From DASUAO01 sp035763745 (GTDB lineage Bacteria > Actinomycetota > Acidimicrobiia > IMCC26256 > PALSA-555): a stretch of DNA of 64,000 bases. The notes beneath the pieces were generated by a model, which was not told the DNA's origin, did no database searches, and worked only from the letters and a program-made list of their open reading frames with translations. Below, in pieces: positions 1-7,721 of this stretch. The position numbers and the translations under genes were made by a program. Numbering within the stretch: position 1 is the stretch's first letter; every line of letters starts with the position of its first letter. Location: contig DASUAO010000018.1 of the NCBI GenBank assembly GCA_035763745.1, positions 1 to 64,000 of the forward strand, read 5' to 3'.

Positions 1-230
1 GCCGGAGCCTTCTTCGCCGCTGCCTTCTTGCGACGCTTGGCCGGAGCCTTCTTCGCCGCTGCCTTCTTGCGACGCTTGGCCGGAGCCTTCTTCGCCGCTG
101 CCTTCTTGCGACGCTTGGCCGGAGCCTTCTTCGCCGTCGACTTCTTGGCGGTCCGGCGCTTGGCCGGCTTCCGAGCCGTCGACTTCTTCGCGGTCCGGCG
201 CTTGGCCGGCTTCCGAGCCGTTGTCTTCTT
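1..230. repeat. Coding tandem repeats, 39-bp and 42-bp units
   Basis: Units of 39 bp (13 codons) start at 1, 40 and 79 with a partial copy at 118; they are identical where complete. A second set of 42-bp units starts at 136 and 178 with a partial copy at 220. All lie inside the basic-protein gene and stay in frame, so copy number can change without breaking the protein. Confidence 0.9.
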
Positions 231-272
231 CGCCGCGCTCTTGCGCTTGGTACGTCGCTTAGCCGGAGGCAC
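1..272 (-). CDS. Lys/Ala/Pro-rich histone H1-like basic protein (3' end beyond window)
   Basis: The 90 visible residues are almost entirely K, A, R, P, T and S in short repeats such as KKAPAKRRKKAAA, the composition of eukaryotic H1 tails and of the C-terminal half of mycobacterial HupB. A GAAAGG ribosome site 8 bases upstream supports GTG at 272; GTG at 278 is the alternative. The gene lies 60 bases downstream of a tail-less HU gene on the same strand, so the two are probably co-transcribed. The likely role is nonspecific DNA binding or nucleoid compaction, inferred from composition and context. The reading frame is still open at the left edge, so full length and any further domain are unknown. 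Confidence 0.75.
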   Translation of the reverse strand, partial: MPPAKRRTKRKSAAKKTTARKPAKRRTAKKSTARKPAKRRTAKKSTAKKAPAKRRKKAAAKKAPAKRRKKAAAKKAPAKRRKKAAAKKAP

Positions 273-332
273 GGTCACCACCTTTCTTTGACGGGTTTCG
301 GTCTCCGAGTTGCCTCGCTACAGGACTCGGCC

Positions 333-623
333 TCAGATGGTTGCGTCGTTCGAGTTCACCTTCTTCTTGAAGTCAGCTGCCACCGAGAACTTGACGGCCT
401 TCGAGGCCGGGATGTGCACCGGCTCGCCGGTCCGCGGGTTGCGACCTTCCCGAGCCTTGCGCTCGGTACGCGAGAACTTCCCGAATCCAGGGAGCGCGAC
501 CGTGTCGTCGGCCGAGACAGCGTCCTTGATCGTGTCGAGGACTGTCTGCAGCGCCTTGTCGGCGTCGGCCTTCGAGAGACCGGACCCTTCGGCGATCTTG
601 TCGATGAGCTCTGCCTTGTTCAC
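333..623 (-). CDS. hup: HU-family nucleoid DNA-binding protein
   Basis: A 96-residue protein beginning MNKAELIDKIAEGSGLSKAD, with the HU signature around GFGKFSRTERKAREGRNPRTG and the PAFKAGK-like segment IPASKAVKFSV. This is a normal-length HU core that binds and bends DNA as a dimer. The GTG start is set by a GGAGG 7 bases upstream; a longer reading frame exists but adds non-HU residues. Unlike mycobacterial HupB it has no basic C-terminal tail, and a separate basic-tail gene follows 60 bases downstream. Confidence 0.95.
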   Translation of the reverse strand: MNKAELIDKIAEGSGLSKADADKALQTVLDTIKDAVSADDTVALPGFGKFSRTERKAREGRNPRTGEPVHIPASKAVKFSVAADFKKKVNSNDATI

Positions 624-968
624 GCCGTTGCCTCCATTGTCTGCTGCAGGAAAGTCGAACGCATCCACATACGAGTGTCAAGCATTTGCTGTGCACTCCA
701 TGCGTCATGCCATGCATGAACTGTCTTGTCGACGCGTGCGGCGCGCGTACGTTGCCGTGCGCATACACGTTCCTCAAGACGGTAAACGATCCGCGCGGCA
801 ATGTGGTGGATTTCCGACACATTGTTCGGGCGCGTCCACACGCGCGCGACCGTGTGCACCGACGACGATGCGCATCGAGTGCACTCGACACCGCGTGTGG
901 AGTCGCCGGCGCGATCGCTCGCGACACCAGCGCACGTTCCCGACGCGACGAGAGCGTCCGGACGCGAC
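624..968. other. Gene-free region upstream of HU
   Basis: No convincing gene is seen in these 345 bases. On the minus strand a TTGACA box (676-681) lies 17 bases from a poor -10 (TCGACT, 653-658), a weak candidate for the HU promoter. A 12-bp perfect palindrome CGAGTGCACTCG is also present near 878. Overlapping open frames here have no family character. Confidence 0.4.
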
Positions 969-1001
969 GCGGTCCGCACCCGAGCGACAGGTGCGGACCG
1001 C
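969..1001 (-). terminator. Hairpin downstream of the tRNA pair
   Basis: A perfect 12-bp stem (GCGGTCCGCACC, 969-980, against 990-1001) with a 9-base loop lies 6 bases beyond the tRNA-Glu 3' end on the minus strand. There is no T tract, so it could be a processing or stability hairpin rather than an intrinsic terminator. Confidence 0.55.
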
Positions 1002-1007
1002 TTGTTG

Positions 1008-1080
1008 CAGCCCCGAGCGGATTCGAACCGCCGTTTCCGCCTTGAGAGGGCGGCGTCCTAGGCCACTAGACGACGGGGCC
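1008..1080 (-). tRNA. tRNA-Glu (CTC)
   Basis: It folds as a complete cloverleaf: a 7-bp acceptor stem with a G1-U72 wobble, D arm, anticodon arm with loop CTCTCAA, and T arm with TTCGAAT. The anticodon CTC reads GAG. G73 is followed by genomic CA rather than CCA. It lies 39 bases downstream of tRNA-Gln in the same orientation. Confidence 0.95.
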
Positions 1081-1119
1081 GGGCACGACATCCCGGTGAT
1101 GTGGATCCGGGGTGCCGGC

Positions 1120-1194
1120 TGGCTCGGGGGGGAGGACTCGAACCCCCAACGACTGGACCAGAACCAGTTGTGTTGCCGATTACACCACCCCCGA
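1120..1194 (-). tRNA. tRNA-Gln (CTG), CCA encoded
   Basis: It has a complete cloverleaf with anticodon loop TTCTGGT (anticodon CTG), acceptor stem TCGGGGG/CCCCCGA, discriminator G73 and an encoded CCA. Its first 15 bases contain the last codons and stop codon of the YdcF-like gene upstream, so a read-through transcript must be cut by RNase P inside that coding region. Confidence 0.95.
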
Positions 1195-1854
1195 AGGTGC
1201 ACTCAGGATAGCCAGTCCCGGTACGAGCTTTCCCACCCGCGAGGCCCGGGCGAGGGCGCTGTAGCCGAAGACCCGGGCGAACGCGACCCGCAACGCCTCC
1301 GCGGCGAAGCGACCGAACTCCTCGAGTCCGGAGATGGGACTGGTCCGCGTCGGCGACGTCACCGCGTCGAACCCCTGCTGGCGCGCGATCGAGCGCACCC
1401 GCAGCGAGTGGAACGGGTCCGAGACGAGCGTCACCCGATGCACTCCCTCCTGTTGAAGGAAGAGCGCCGATGCGGCCAGCGACTCGAACGAGTTGCGGCT
1501 CGTCGTCTCGCGACGGATCACGTCGTCGGGGACCCCGAGGCTGTGGAGGTACTCGGCCCCCGCGCTCGCCTCGGTGAAGCGGTCGCCCGGGAGGTTGCCG
1601 CCGGTCACGACGATCTGCGGCGCCACCTCGCTGCGCCACAGCTCGGCAGCGTGGTCGAGTCGGGCCTGGAAGACCTTGCTCGGTCGGCCGTCGAACTGCG
1701 CCGCACCGAGCACGATGATCGCCTGCGTCGGTGAACGGTCGTCGCCCTCCGCCGCCCGCCACACCTGGAACAGCGTGAGCAGGTAGTACCCGAGGCACAC
1801 CAGCACGAGTCCGACGACCACGCGGCGGGCGAGGCGCCAGGTCAGCCACGCCAC
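1180..1854 (-). CDS. YdcF-family (DUF218) membrane-anchored protein
   Basis: The 224-residue protein has one N-terminal membrane helix (about residues 11-28) and then a DUF218/YdcF domain with typical strands AIIVLGAAQFDGRPSKVF and IVVTGGN and the Asn-Ser region TSRNSFESL. Family members are implicated in envelope processes such as vancomycin sensitivity (SanA) and may bind nucleotides; the substrate here is unknown. It lies between gltX and the tRNAs on the same strand. Its TAA stop falls inside tRNA-Gln, giving a 15-base overlap. Confidence 0.8.
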   Translation of the reverse strand: MAWLTWRLARRVVVGLVLVCLGYYLLTLFQVWRAAEGDDRSPTQAIIVLGAAQFDGRPSKVFQARLDHAAELWRSEVAPQIVVTGGNLPGDRFTEASAGAEYLHSLGVPDDVIRRETTSRNSFESLAASALFLQQEGVHRVTLVSDPFHSLRVRSIARQQGFDAVTSPTRTSPISGLEEFGRFAAEALRVAFARVFGYSALARASRVGKLVPGLAILSAPSGVV

Positions 1855-1873
1855 CGCCGGCCTCCGCCCTGCG

Positions 1874-3316
1874 CTACCGCGCGAGGCGAGCGCGCGCCGC
1901 CCGCAGTCGCACGAGCGTCTTCTCCTGCCCGAGCAGCGCGATGGCGTCGAACACCGGGAGCCCGGCGTGGCGCCCTTCGATCGCCGCGTAGATCGCCGGC
2001 ATCACCTTGCGCGGCTTCTCGAAGGCGGCCGCGGCGAGGGTGTCACGGAGATCGACGGGCGCGCCGTCCCACTCCATCCTCGCGATGTGCTCCTCGACCG
2101 CACCGAGCGCGTCATCGACACGTTCCGTCGCGACGAGCTTGTCCCACGACTCGGCAGCGATCTCGAACTCGTCGTCGGCCACGAACAGGAACTCCATCTG
2201 GTCGAGGAGCTGCCCGATCGTCACCGCGCGCTCTTGGCCGATGCGCAGACCCGCGACGAACAGCTCGTCGTCGAGCCGGTCGCCGAAGCGCTCCTCGGCC
2301 AACGGTCGCGCCCGCTCGGCCAGCTCGTCGAGCGTGAGCCGGCGGATCCACTCCCCGTTCATCCAGTCGAGCTTCGCATGGTCGAAGGCGGCGGCCGCAT
2401 GGGTCACGCCCGCCAGCGAGAAGGCGTCCACCACCTCGTCGAGGTCCATCACCTCGCGTCCGTCGTCGGGCGACCATCCCAGGAGCGCGAGGTAGTTGCA
2501 CACCGCTTCGGGGAGATACCCGGCGTCGCGGAACTCCTCGAGCGCGACAGCACCGTGGCGCTTCGAGAGCTTCGCCCGGTCGGTCCCGAGGATGAGCGGC
2601 AGGTGCGCGAACGAGAGCGGCGATCCACCGCCGAGCGCTTCTCGGAGGGCGAGCACCCGGTGCGTGGAGTCGAGGAGGTCCTCGCCCCGGATCACATGCG
2701 TGATCCCCATCGCGAGGTCGTCGACCGCGTTGGCGAGAAAGAAGATCGGCGTGTCGTCGGCGCGGAGGATCACGAAGTCGTGCACCGAGGCCCACTCGAC
2801 GGTGACCTCTCCCCGGATCTCGTCGACGAACCGGCTCGTTCCGTCGTCCGGCGTGCGGAACCGCACGGAGCGTGAGCGCCCCTCGGCCGCGAGCGCGACG
2901 CGCTGGGAATCGTCGAGATCGCGACACCGACCGTCGTAGCCGGGCGACCGACCTGCCGTCATGGCGGCGTCGTTGCGCTCCCTGATCTCCTCAGGAGTGC
3001 AGTAGCACTCGTACGCGAGGCCGCGATCGAGCAGCTCGGACGCCGCGGTCCGGTACTCGGAGAAGCGCTCGCTCTGGAGGACCGGCCCTTCGTCCCAGTC
3101 GAGCCCGAGCCAGCGGAGCGTGTCCTGGATCCCGACGACCCATTCGTCCTTCGACCGGGCTCGATCGGTGTCCTCGATCCGGAGGACGAACGTGCCGCCG
3201 TGGTGCCGCGCGAACAGGAAGTTGAACAGCGCCGTGCGAGCCGATCCGACGTGCAACGATCCGGTCGGGGCCGGCGAGAACCGGACGCGCACGTTCATGG
3301 GAGCATTCTCGACCAT
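1874..3316 (-). CDS. gltX: Glutamyl-tRNA synthetase
   Basis: A class I synthetase of 480 residues that charges tRNA-Glu. In organisms without GlnRS it also mischarges tRNA-Gln for later amidation. Both ATP-binding signatures are visible: HVGS (HIGH-like) in FSPAPTGSLHVGSARTALF and KLSKR in DRAKLSKRHGAVAL. The ATG at 3316 overlaps the upstream TGA by one base (TGATG) with GGAG just upstream, which suggests coupling. Family alignments would also fit ATG at 3298 (MNVRVRFSPAPTG). Its two presumed tRNA substrates lie 0.7 kb downstream in the same orientation. Confidence 0.95.
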   Translation of the reverse strand: MVENAPMNVRVRFSPAPTGSLHVGSARTALFNFLFARHHGGTFVLRIEDTDRARSKDEWVVGIQDTLRWLGLDWDEGPVLQSERFSEYRTAASELLDRGLAYECYCTPEEIRERNDAAMTAGRSPGYDGRCRDLDDSQRVALAAEGRSRSVRFRTPDDGTSRFVDEIRGEVTVEWASVHDFVILRADDTPIFFLANAVDDLAMGITHVIRGEDLLDSTHRVLALREALGGGSPLSFAHLPLILGTDRAKLSKRHGAVALEEFRDAGYLPEAVCNYLALLGWSPDDGREVMDLDEVVDAFSLAGVTHAAAAFDHAKLDWMNGEWIRRLTLDELAERARPLAEERFGDRLDDELFVAGLRIGQERAVTIGQLLDQMEFLFVADDEFEIAAESWDKLVATERVDDALGAVEEHIARMEWDGAPVDLRDTLAAAAFEKPRKVMPAIYAAIEGRHAGLPVFDAIALLGQEKTLVRLRAARARLAR

Positions 3317-4470
3317 CAGGCTCCGGTGTACTCGTCGAGCAGCCGCCGGGCGATCACGATGCGCTGCACCTGGTTCGTGCCCTCGTAGATCTGGGTGACC
3401 TTGGCGTCGCGCATCATGCGTTCGACGGGGAAGTCCCTCGTGTAGCCCGCCCCGCCGAGCACCTGGACGGCGTCCGTGGTGACGGCCATCGCCGTGTCCG
3501 ACGCGAACATCTTCGCCATTGCGGCGGCCTTGGAGGTCCCCTCCGCACCGGCGTCGACCATGGCACAGGCCCGGTACACCAGGAGCCGCGCGGCGTCGAG
3601 GCGGGTCGCCATGTCCGCGAGCAGGAACTGGATGCCCTGGAGGTCGCCGATCCTCGAGCCGAACTGCACGCGTTCGGTCGCGTAACGAGCGGCCACGTCG
3701 AAGGCGCCCTGGGCGATGCCCACTGCCTGGGCGCCGACGATGGGGCGGGAGCCGTCGAGCGCCCCCATCGCATACCCGAACGCCGCGTGCTCCTCACCGA
3801 TGAGGTTCTCGGCGGGGACCGCGCAGTCATCGAGCACGACCTCGCCCGTCGGCGATCCCCTGACGCCCATCTTCGACTCCAGCTTGCCGATGGAGAACCC
3901 CGGGCGGTCGCGCTCGACGACGAAGGCGCTGATCCCCCGTGCGCCGTCCGCGCCGGTGCGCGCGAACACGGTGTAGAAGTCGGAGATCCCGGCGTTCGTG
4001 ATCCACATCTTGGTGCCGGTGAGCACGTAGTGATCGCCGTCGCGCACCGCGCGGGTGGTCATCGACGCGACGTCGCTCCCCGCCTGCGCCTCGGACAGGC
4101 AGTAGGAGCCCTGCCACTCGCCGGTCACCACCCTCGGGACCACACGCGCGATCAGCTCCGGCGACCCGTGGGCGAGGATCGGCGAGACCGCCAGGCGCGA
4201 GATCAGCACGAACAACGACGACGCCGCGCACGCGCGTGCCACCTCTTCGACGAGCATCGCGTAGGCGACCATGTCGCCGCCGTCGCCACCGTGCTCGACC
4301 GGATAGGGCAGCCGGATGAACCCCGAGTCGCGGTACGCCTCGAACGACCGGCGGGGGAACTCCCCGAGCTCGTCGGCCTCCGCCGCGTGGGGAGCGATCT
4401 GCTCGTCGGCGAAGCGCCGCAACGCGAGCCGCAGTGCTTCGTGCTCCTCGGAGAGGACGAACTCGCTCAT
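3316..4470 (-). CDS. Acyl-CoA dehydrogenase
   Basis: A 384-residue flavin-dependent acyl-CoA dehydrogenase. It shows the N-terminal helical domain, the FAD-contact motifs YCLSEAQAGSDVASM and KMWITNAGISDFYTVFART, and the C-terminal YEGTNQVQRIVIARRLL with LGGAGYTRDFPVERMMRDAK. This is the standard pattern of short- or branched-chain enzymes (isobutyryl- or butyryl-CoA class), so it would introduce the alpha-beta double bond. Substrate is not determinable. A leaderless-type promoter lies 8 bases before the ATG. The gene ends one base into gltX. Confidence 0.9.
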   Translation of the reverse strand: MSEFVLSEEHEALRLALRRFADEQIAPHAAEADELGEFPRRSFEAYRDSGFIRLPYPVEHGGDGGDMVAYAMLVEEVARACAASSLFVLISRLAVSPILAHGSPELIARVVPRVVTGEWQGSYCLSEAQAGSDVASMTTRAVRDGDHYVLTGTKMWITNAGISDFYTVFARTGADGARGISAFVVERDRPGFSIGKLESKMGVRGSPTGEVVLDDCAVPAENLIGEEHAAFGYAMGALDGSRPIVGAQAVGIAQGAFDVAARYATERVQFGSRIGDLQGIQFLLADMATRLDAARLLVYRACAMVDAGAEGTSKAAAMAKMFASDTAMAVTTDAVQVLGGAGYTRDFPVERMMRDAKVTQIYEGTNQVQRIVIARRLLDEYTGA

Positions 4471-4478
4471 CGCGCCGC

Positions 4479-4484
4479 AGACTA
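4479..4484 (-). promoter_or_regulatory. Leaderless-type -10 box for the acyl-CoA dehydrogenase
   Basis: TAGTCT lies 8 bases upstream of the ATG at 4470. The box also sits in the loop of a CGCCGC/GCGGCG inverted repeat. It could give the second half of this run a promoter of its own. Confidence 0.4.
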
Positions 4485-4555
4485 GCGGCGGACCACCACT
4501 AGTCAGTCGGCCAGTCAGTCGGGCGGCCAGTCGGATCGCCCGGTCCGGCGGGGAG

Positions 4556-5107
4556 TCAGGTCGCGGCGACTCGTGCCTCCACCCGCGCGCGGACGTCCCG
4601 TCGTAGCGGCTCGATCCGCCCGACCAGCGAACCGGGGGCCTCGCGGAGCACGTCGAGGTCGACGCCGTCGCAGATCGTCCGACGAACGCGGTAGTCGTGG
4701 TGTGCGCGGTGGACCAGGTCCGCGCGCCAGGCCGCGAAGTCCGGGGCGCAACCACCCTGGTAGCCGAGCAGGAGCATGGCGCACTCGACGTCGTCGCCCA
4801 CGGGAGCCCTCCCGAACGATGCCGCGCGCTTCATCGCCACCTCCCCCACCACCGACGTCGCGTCGTCGAGGTGCTCGTGGGGCGCAAGCGCCATCCGGTC
4901 GGCCGCACGGTGCGCCAGTCGCAGCGCGTAGCCCACGTTGGGACCGGGCGCGCCCAGCAGGTCACCCCGTGGCTGGCCCCCGTGCAGGTCGCCGGGTCGG
5001 TCGGCGACCCAACGTCGGGCCGCGGGAACGGCCACGCCGGCCGCGAGGTTCTGGTCGTGGCGGGGCGTGTCCCCGAGGTCGGTGGCCACGAACGGGTCGG
5101 TCGGCAC
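4556..5107 (-). CDS. Uncharacterised protein downstream of cimA
   Basis: I do not recognise this 183-residue soluble protein. It has no signal peptide, no membrane helix and no obvious nucleotide motif; His, Asp and Arg are frequent (HRAHHDYRVRRTICDG near the C terminus). The GTG start at 5107 is set by AAGGAG 8 bases upstream, inside the end of cimA. Only 3 bases separate it from the cimA stop, so it is almost surely translated from the leuB-ilvE-cimA message. A role near branched-chain amino-acid or acyl-CoA metabolism is inferred from position only. Confidence 0.7.
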   Translation of the reverse strand: MPTDPFVATDLGDTPRHDQNLAAGVAVPAARRWVADRPGDLHGGQPRGDLLGAPGPNVGYALRLAHRAADRMALAPHEHLDDATSVVGEVAMKRAASFGRAPVGDDVECAMLLLGYQGGCAPDFAAWRADLVHRAHHDYRVRRTICDGVDLDVLREAPGSLVGRIEPLRRDVRARVEARVAAT

Positions 5108-5110
5108 GGG

Positions 5111-6745
5111 TCAGGCTCCTTCGAGTGTGCTGTGGAGGAGCCCGAACACGAGCGAGTCGTAGAGGGCCTGCCACGAGGCTTCGATGATGTTCTCGCTGAC
5201 ACCGATCGTGGTCCACGTCCGGTCGCCGTTGGTGCTGTCGATGAGGACGCGGGTGACGGCCCCGGTCCCCTTCTGGGTGTCGAGCACCCGCACCTTGTAG
5301 TCGGTGAGATGCACCGCCTCGAGCCCGGGGCACCGATCGCCGAGCGCTCGCCGCAGCGCGGTGTCGAGCGCGTTCACGGGTCCGTTGCCCTCCGCGGTGG
5401 CGACGAGACGCTCGTCGTTCGCGTGGACCTTGATCGTCGCCTCGGTGCTGACGTCTTCTCGCGCGGTGGCGTCGCCGCCGCGGAGGTTGTCGGTGATCAC
5501 CCGGAACGACTCCACGCGGAACCACGGCTGCTCCCACCCCGTCGCCCGCCGCATGAGCAGCTCGAGCGAGGCGTCCGCGACGGCGAAGTGGTAGCCCTCG
5601 TGCTCCATGCGCTTCAGCGTGTCGACGACCTCGCTCACCTGTGGGCCGTCGATCTCGAGCCCGAGCTCCTTGGCCTTGAGCAGGATCGTGGACTTGCCGG
5701 CGAGCTCGGACACGACGAAGCGGGTGCCGTTCCCGACCGTGTCGGGCACGACGTGCTCGTAGGCGTCGGGTCGCTTCGAGATCGCGCTCGTGTGGAGACC
5801 CGCCTTGTGCGCGAACGCCGACTCGCCGACGTACGGAGCCTGCGGGTTGAGCGCCATGTTCACGAGCTCTGCGACGTGGTGCGCGACCGGCGTGAGGCGC
5901 TCCATGCGGTCAGCCGGGATCGTCTCGATCCCCATCTTCAACGAGAGGTTGGGGATGATCGTCGTGAGGTTGCAGTTCCCGGTCCGCTCGCCGTACCCGT
6001 TGATCGTCCCCTGCACCTGCATGGCGCCCGCCCGCACACCTGCGAGCGCGTTGGCCACGCCGGTGCCCGCGTCGTCGTGGAGGTGCACACCCACGCCGAC
6101 GTCACCCCTGAAGTACGCCACGATCTCGCCGACGATCCGTTCGACCTCGTCGGGGAGCGTCCCACCGTTCGTGTCGCAGAGGACGAGCCGCGTGGCGCCG
6201 TGCTCGGCTGCCGCTTCGAGCACCCGCAGCGAGAACTCGGGATTGCGGGAGTAGCCGTCGAAGAGGTGCTCGGCGTCGAACAGGACCTCCAGGCCCTGGC
6301 CGGTGAGGAACTCGACCGAGTCCGCGACCATCGCGACCCCTTCGTCGAGGGTCGTGCCGAGCGCTTCGGTGACGTGGTAGTCCCAGCACTTCCCCACGAT
6401 GCACGCCGCGGGCGTGCCGGCGTCGACGAGGTGCCGCAACGTGTCGTCGGAGTCGACCTTGCCCTTCACCCGGCGAGTCGAGCCGAACGCGACGAGCGTG
6501 CTCGACTGCAGGTCGAGCTCGGTCACCGCCCGGCGGAACACCTCGTCGTCCTTGGGGTTCGATCCCGGCCAGCCCGCCTCGATGTAGTCGACCCCGAGCC
6601 AGTCGAGCTGCTCCGCGATCCGCAGCTTGTCGTCGACCGTCAGCGAGATCCCCTCGAGCTGCGCGCCGTCGCGCAACGTCGTGTCGTAGATCTCCACCTT
6701 CCTGGTCGCGCTCGCTGCGGGCGGGGATACCCCGCCCGCGGCCAC
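5111..6745 (-). CDS. cimA: (R)-citramalate synthase
   Basis: It condenses pyruvate and acetyl-CoA to citramalate, the first step of the threonine-independent isoleucine route; LeuCD and LeuB then complete the path to 2-oxobutyrate. The DRE-TIM signature is IYDTTLRDGAQLEGIS, the metal motif is HLHDDAGTGVANALAG, and the C-terminal regulatory (LeuA dimer) domain ends the protein. SLTVDDKLRIAEQLDWLGVDYIEAGWPGSNPKD is typical of the citramalate rather than the isopropylmalate branch. The start is uncertain: GTG at 6745 has AGGAG 6 bases upstream (544 residues), while GTG at 6697 fits family length better but has poor ribosome-site spacing. Confidence 0.9.
   Translation of the reverse strand: MAAGGVSPPAASATRKVEIYDTTLRDGAQLEGISLTVDDKLRIAEQLDWLGVDYIEAGWPGSNPKDDEVFRRAVTELDLQSSTLVAFGSTRRVKGKVDSDDTLRHLVDAGTPAACIVGKCWDYHVTEALGTTLDEGVAMVADSVEFLTGQGLEVLFDAEHLFDGYSRNPEFSLRVLEAAAEHGATRLVLCDTNGGTLPDEVERIVGEIVAYFRGDVGVGVHLHDDAGTGVANALAGVRAGAMQVQGTINGYGERTGNCNLTTIIPNLSLKMGIETIPADRMERLTPVAHHVAELVNMALNPQAPYVGESAFAHKAGLHTSAISKRPDAYEHVVPDTVGNGTRFVVSELAGKSTILLKAKELGLEIDGPQVSEVVDTLKRMEHEGYHFAVADASLELLMRRATGWEQPWFRVESFRVITDNLRGGDATAREDVSTEATIKVHANDERLVATAEGNGPVNALDTALRRALGDRCPGLEAVHLTDYKVRVLDTQKGTGAVTRVLIDSTNGDRTWTTIGVSENIIEASWQALYDSLVFGLLHSTLEGA
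6717..6739. repeat. Perfect 10-bp GC hairpin at the ilvE-cimA junction
   Basis: GCGGGCGGGG pairs with CCCCGCCCGC around an ATA loop, with no mismatch. It lies 50 bases after the ilvE stop and falls between the two possible cimA starts. It could be an intergenic processing or attenuation hairpin (if cimA starts at 6697) or part of the coding sequence (if at 6745). No T tract follows. Confidence 0.7.
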
Positions 6746-6791
6746 TCGCCGCTCCTGCGAGCTCCCTCGCTCCACTCGCTCGCCGCGCGGG

Positions 6792-7712
6792 TTACTCACG
6801 CGCGTACTCGAGCCAGTCGGCGTACTTCTCCACCTGGCCGTGGACGATCGCGAAGTAGGTCTCCTGGATCTTGCGGGTGACCTCCCCGGGCTCTCCGATC
6901 TCGCGGTCGTCGACCGAGCGGATGGGCACGACCTCGGCCGCGGTCCCACAGAGGAAGGCCTCGTCGGCGAGGTACAGGTCCGTCCGCAGGAGCGTCTGCT
7001 CGCGCACCTCGTAGCCGAGGTCGCGTGCGATGGTCATCACGGTGTCTCGCGTGAGGCCCTCGAGTGCGCCGGCCGAGATCGGTGGCGTGAGCAGCACGCC
7101 GTTCTTCACGACGAACACGTTCTCGCCCGTGGCCTCGGAGACGGTGCCCGCCATGTTGAGCATGATCGCTTCGTCGTAGCCGCCCTTGAGCGCCTCGACC
7201 TTGGCGAGGCTCGAGTTGATGTACACGCCCGTGGCCTTGGCTGCGACCGGGTTGATGTTCGGGTCCACACGCCGCCACGTGGAGATCTTCATGCGCACGC
7301 CGTTCTTCACGCCTTCGTCGCCGAGGTAGGTGCCCCACGGCCACACCGCGACCGACACCTGCACCGGCGACGGCAGCGGGTTGAGCCCCATCTCCCCGTA
7401 GCCGAGGAACGCGATCGGTCGCACGTAGCAGGAGTCCAGGCCGTTGGCCCGGATCGTCTCCTTCGTGGCCTCGACGAGCTCTTCGACCGAGTACGGGATG
7501 TCCATCATCAGGAGGTTCGCCGAGTCGTGGAGCCGTCGCATGTGCTCGGTGAGACGGAACACCGCGGGCCCGCGATCGGTCGCGTAGGCGCGGATCCCCT
7601 CGAAGACGCCCGAGCCGTAGTGGAGGGTATGGGTCAGGACGTGGACCTTCGCCTCGTCCCAGTCGACGAGCTCCCCATCCATCCAGATCTTGTCGGTCTT
7701 CTCGATCGGCAT
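6792..7712 (-). CDS. ilvE: Branched-chain amino-acid aminotransferase
   Basis: A fold-type IV PLP enzyme of 306 residues that makes the last step to leucine, isoleucine and valine. The PLP lysine lies in NPVAAKATGVYINSS; family motifs include HTLHYGSGVFEGIRAY at the N terminus and SEATGENVFVVKNG. Length is normal for the bacterial IlvE group. It starts 9 bases after the leuB stop and is followed by cimA, so leuB, ilvE and cimA form one unit under the leader at 8829-8861. Confidence 0.95.
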   Translation of the reverse strand: MPIEKTDKIWMDGELVDWDEAKVHVLTHTLHYGSGVFEGIRAYATDRGPAVFRLTEHMRRLHDSANLLMMDIPYSVEELVEATKETIRANGLDSCYVRPIAFLGYGEMGLNPLPSPVQVSVAVWPWGTYLGDEGVKNGVRMKISTWRRVDPNINPVAAKATGVYINSSLAKVEALKGGYDEAIMLNMAGTVSEATGENVFVVKNGVLLTPPISAGALEGLTRDTVMTIARDLGYEVREQTLLRTDLYLADEAFLCGTAAEVVPIRSVDDREIGEPGEVTRKIQETYFAIVHGQVEKYADWLEYARE

Positions 7713-7721
7713 CCTTGGCTC

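Noticed and set aside
9..291. Plus-strand open frame through the Lys-rich repeats
   Set aside because: It is the antisense of the basic-protein gene; the repeats make both strands open. The minus strand has the ribosome site and HU context.
4697..6880. Very long plus-strand open frame opposite cimA
   Set aside because: High-GC antisense shadow: composition is Arg/Gly/Val/His-rich with no family motif, whereas the minus strand encodes a clear citramalate synthase.
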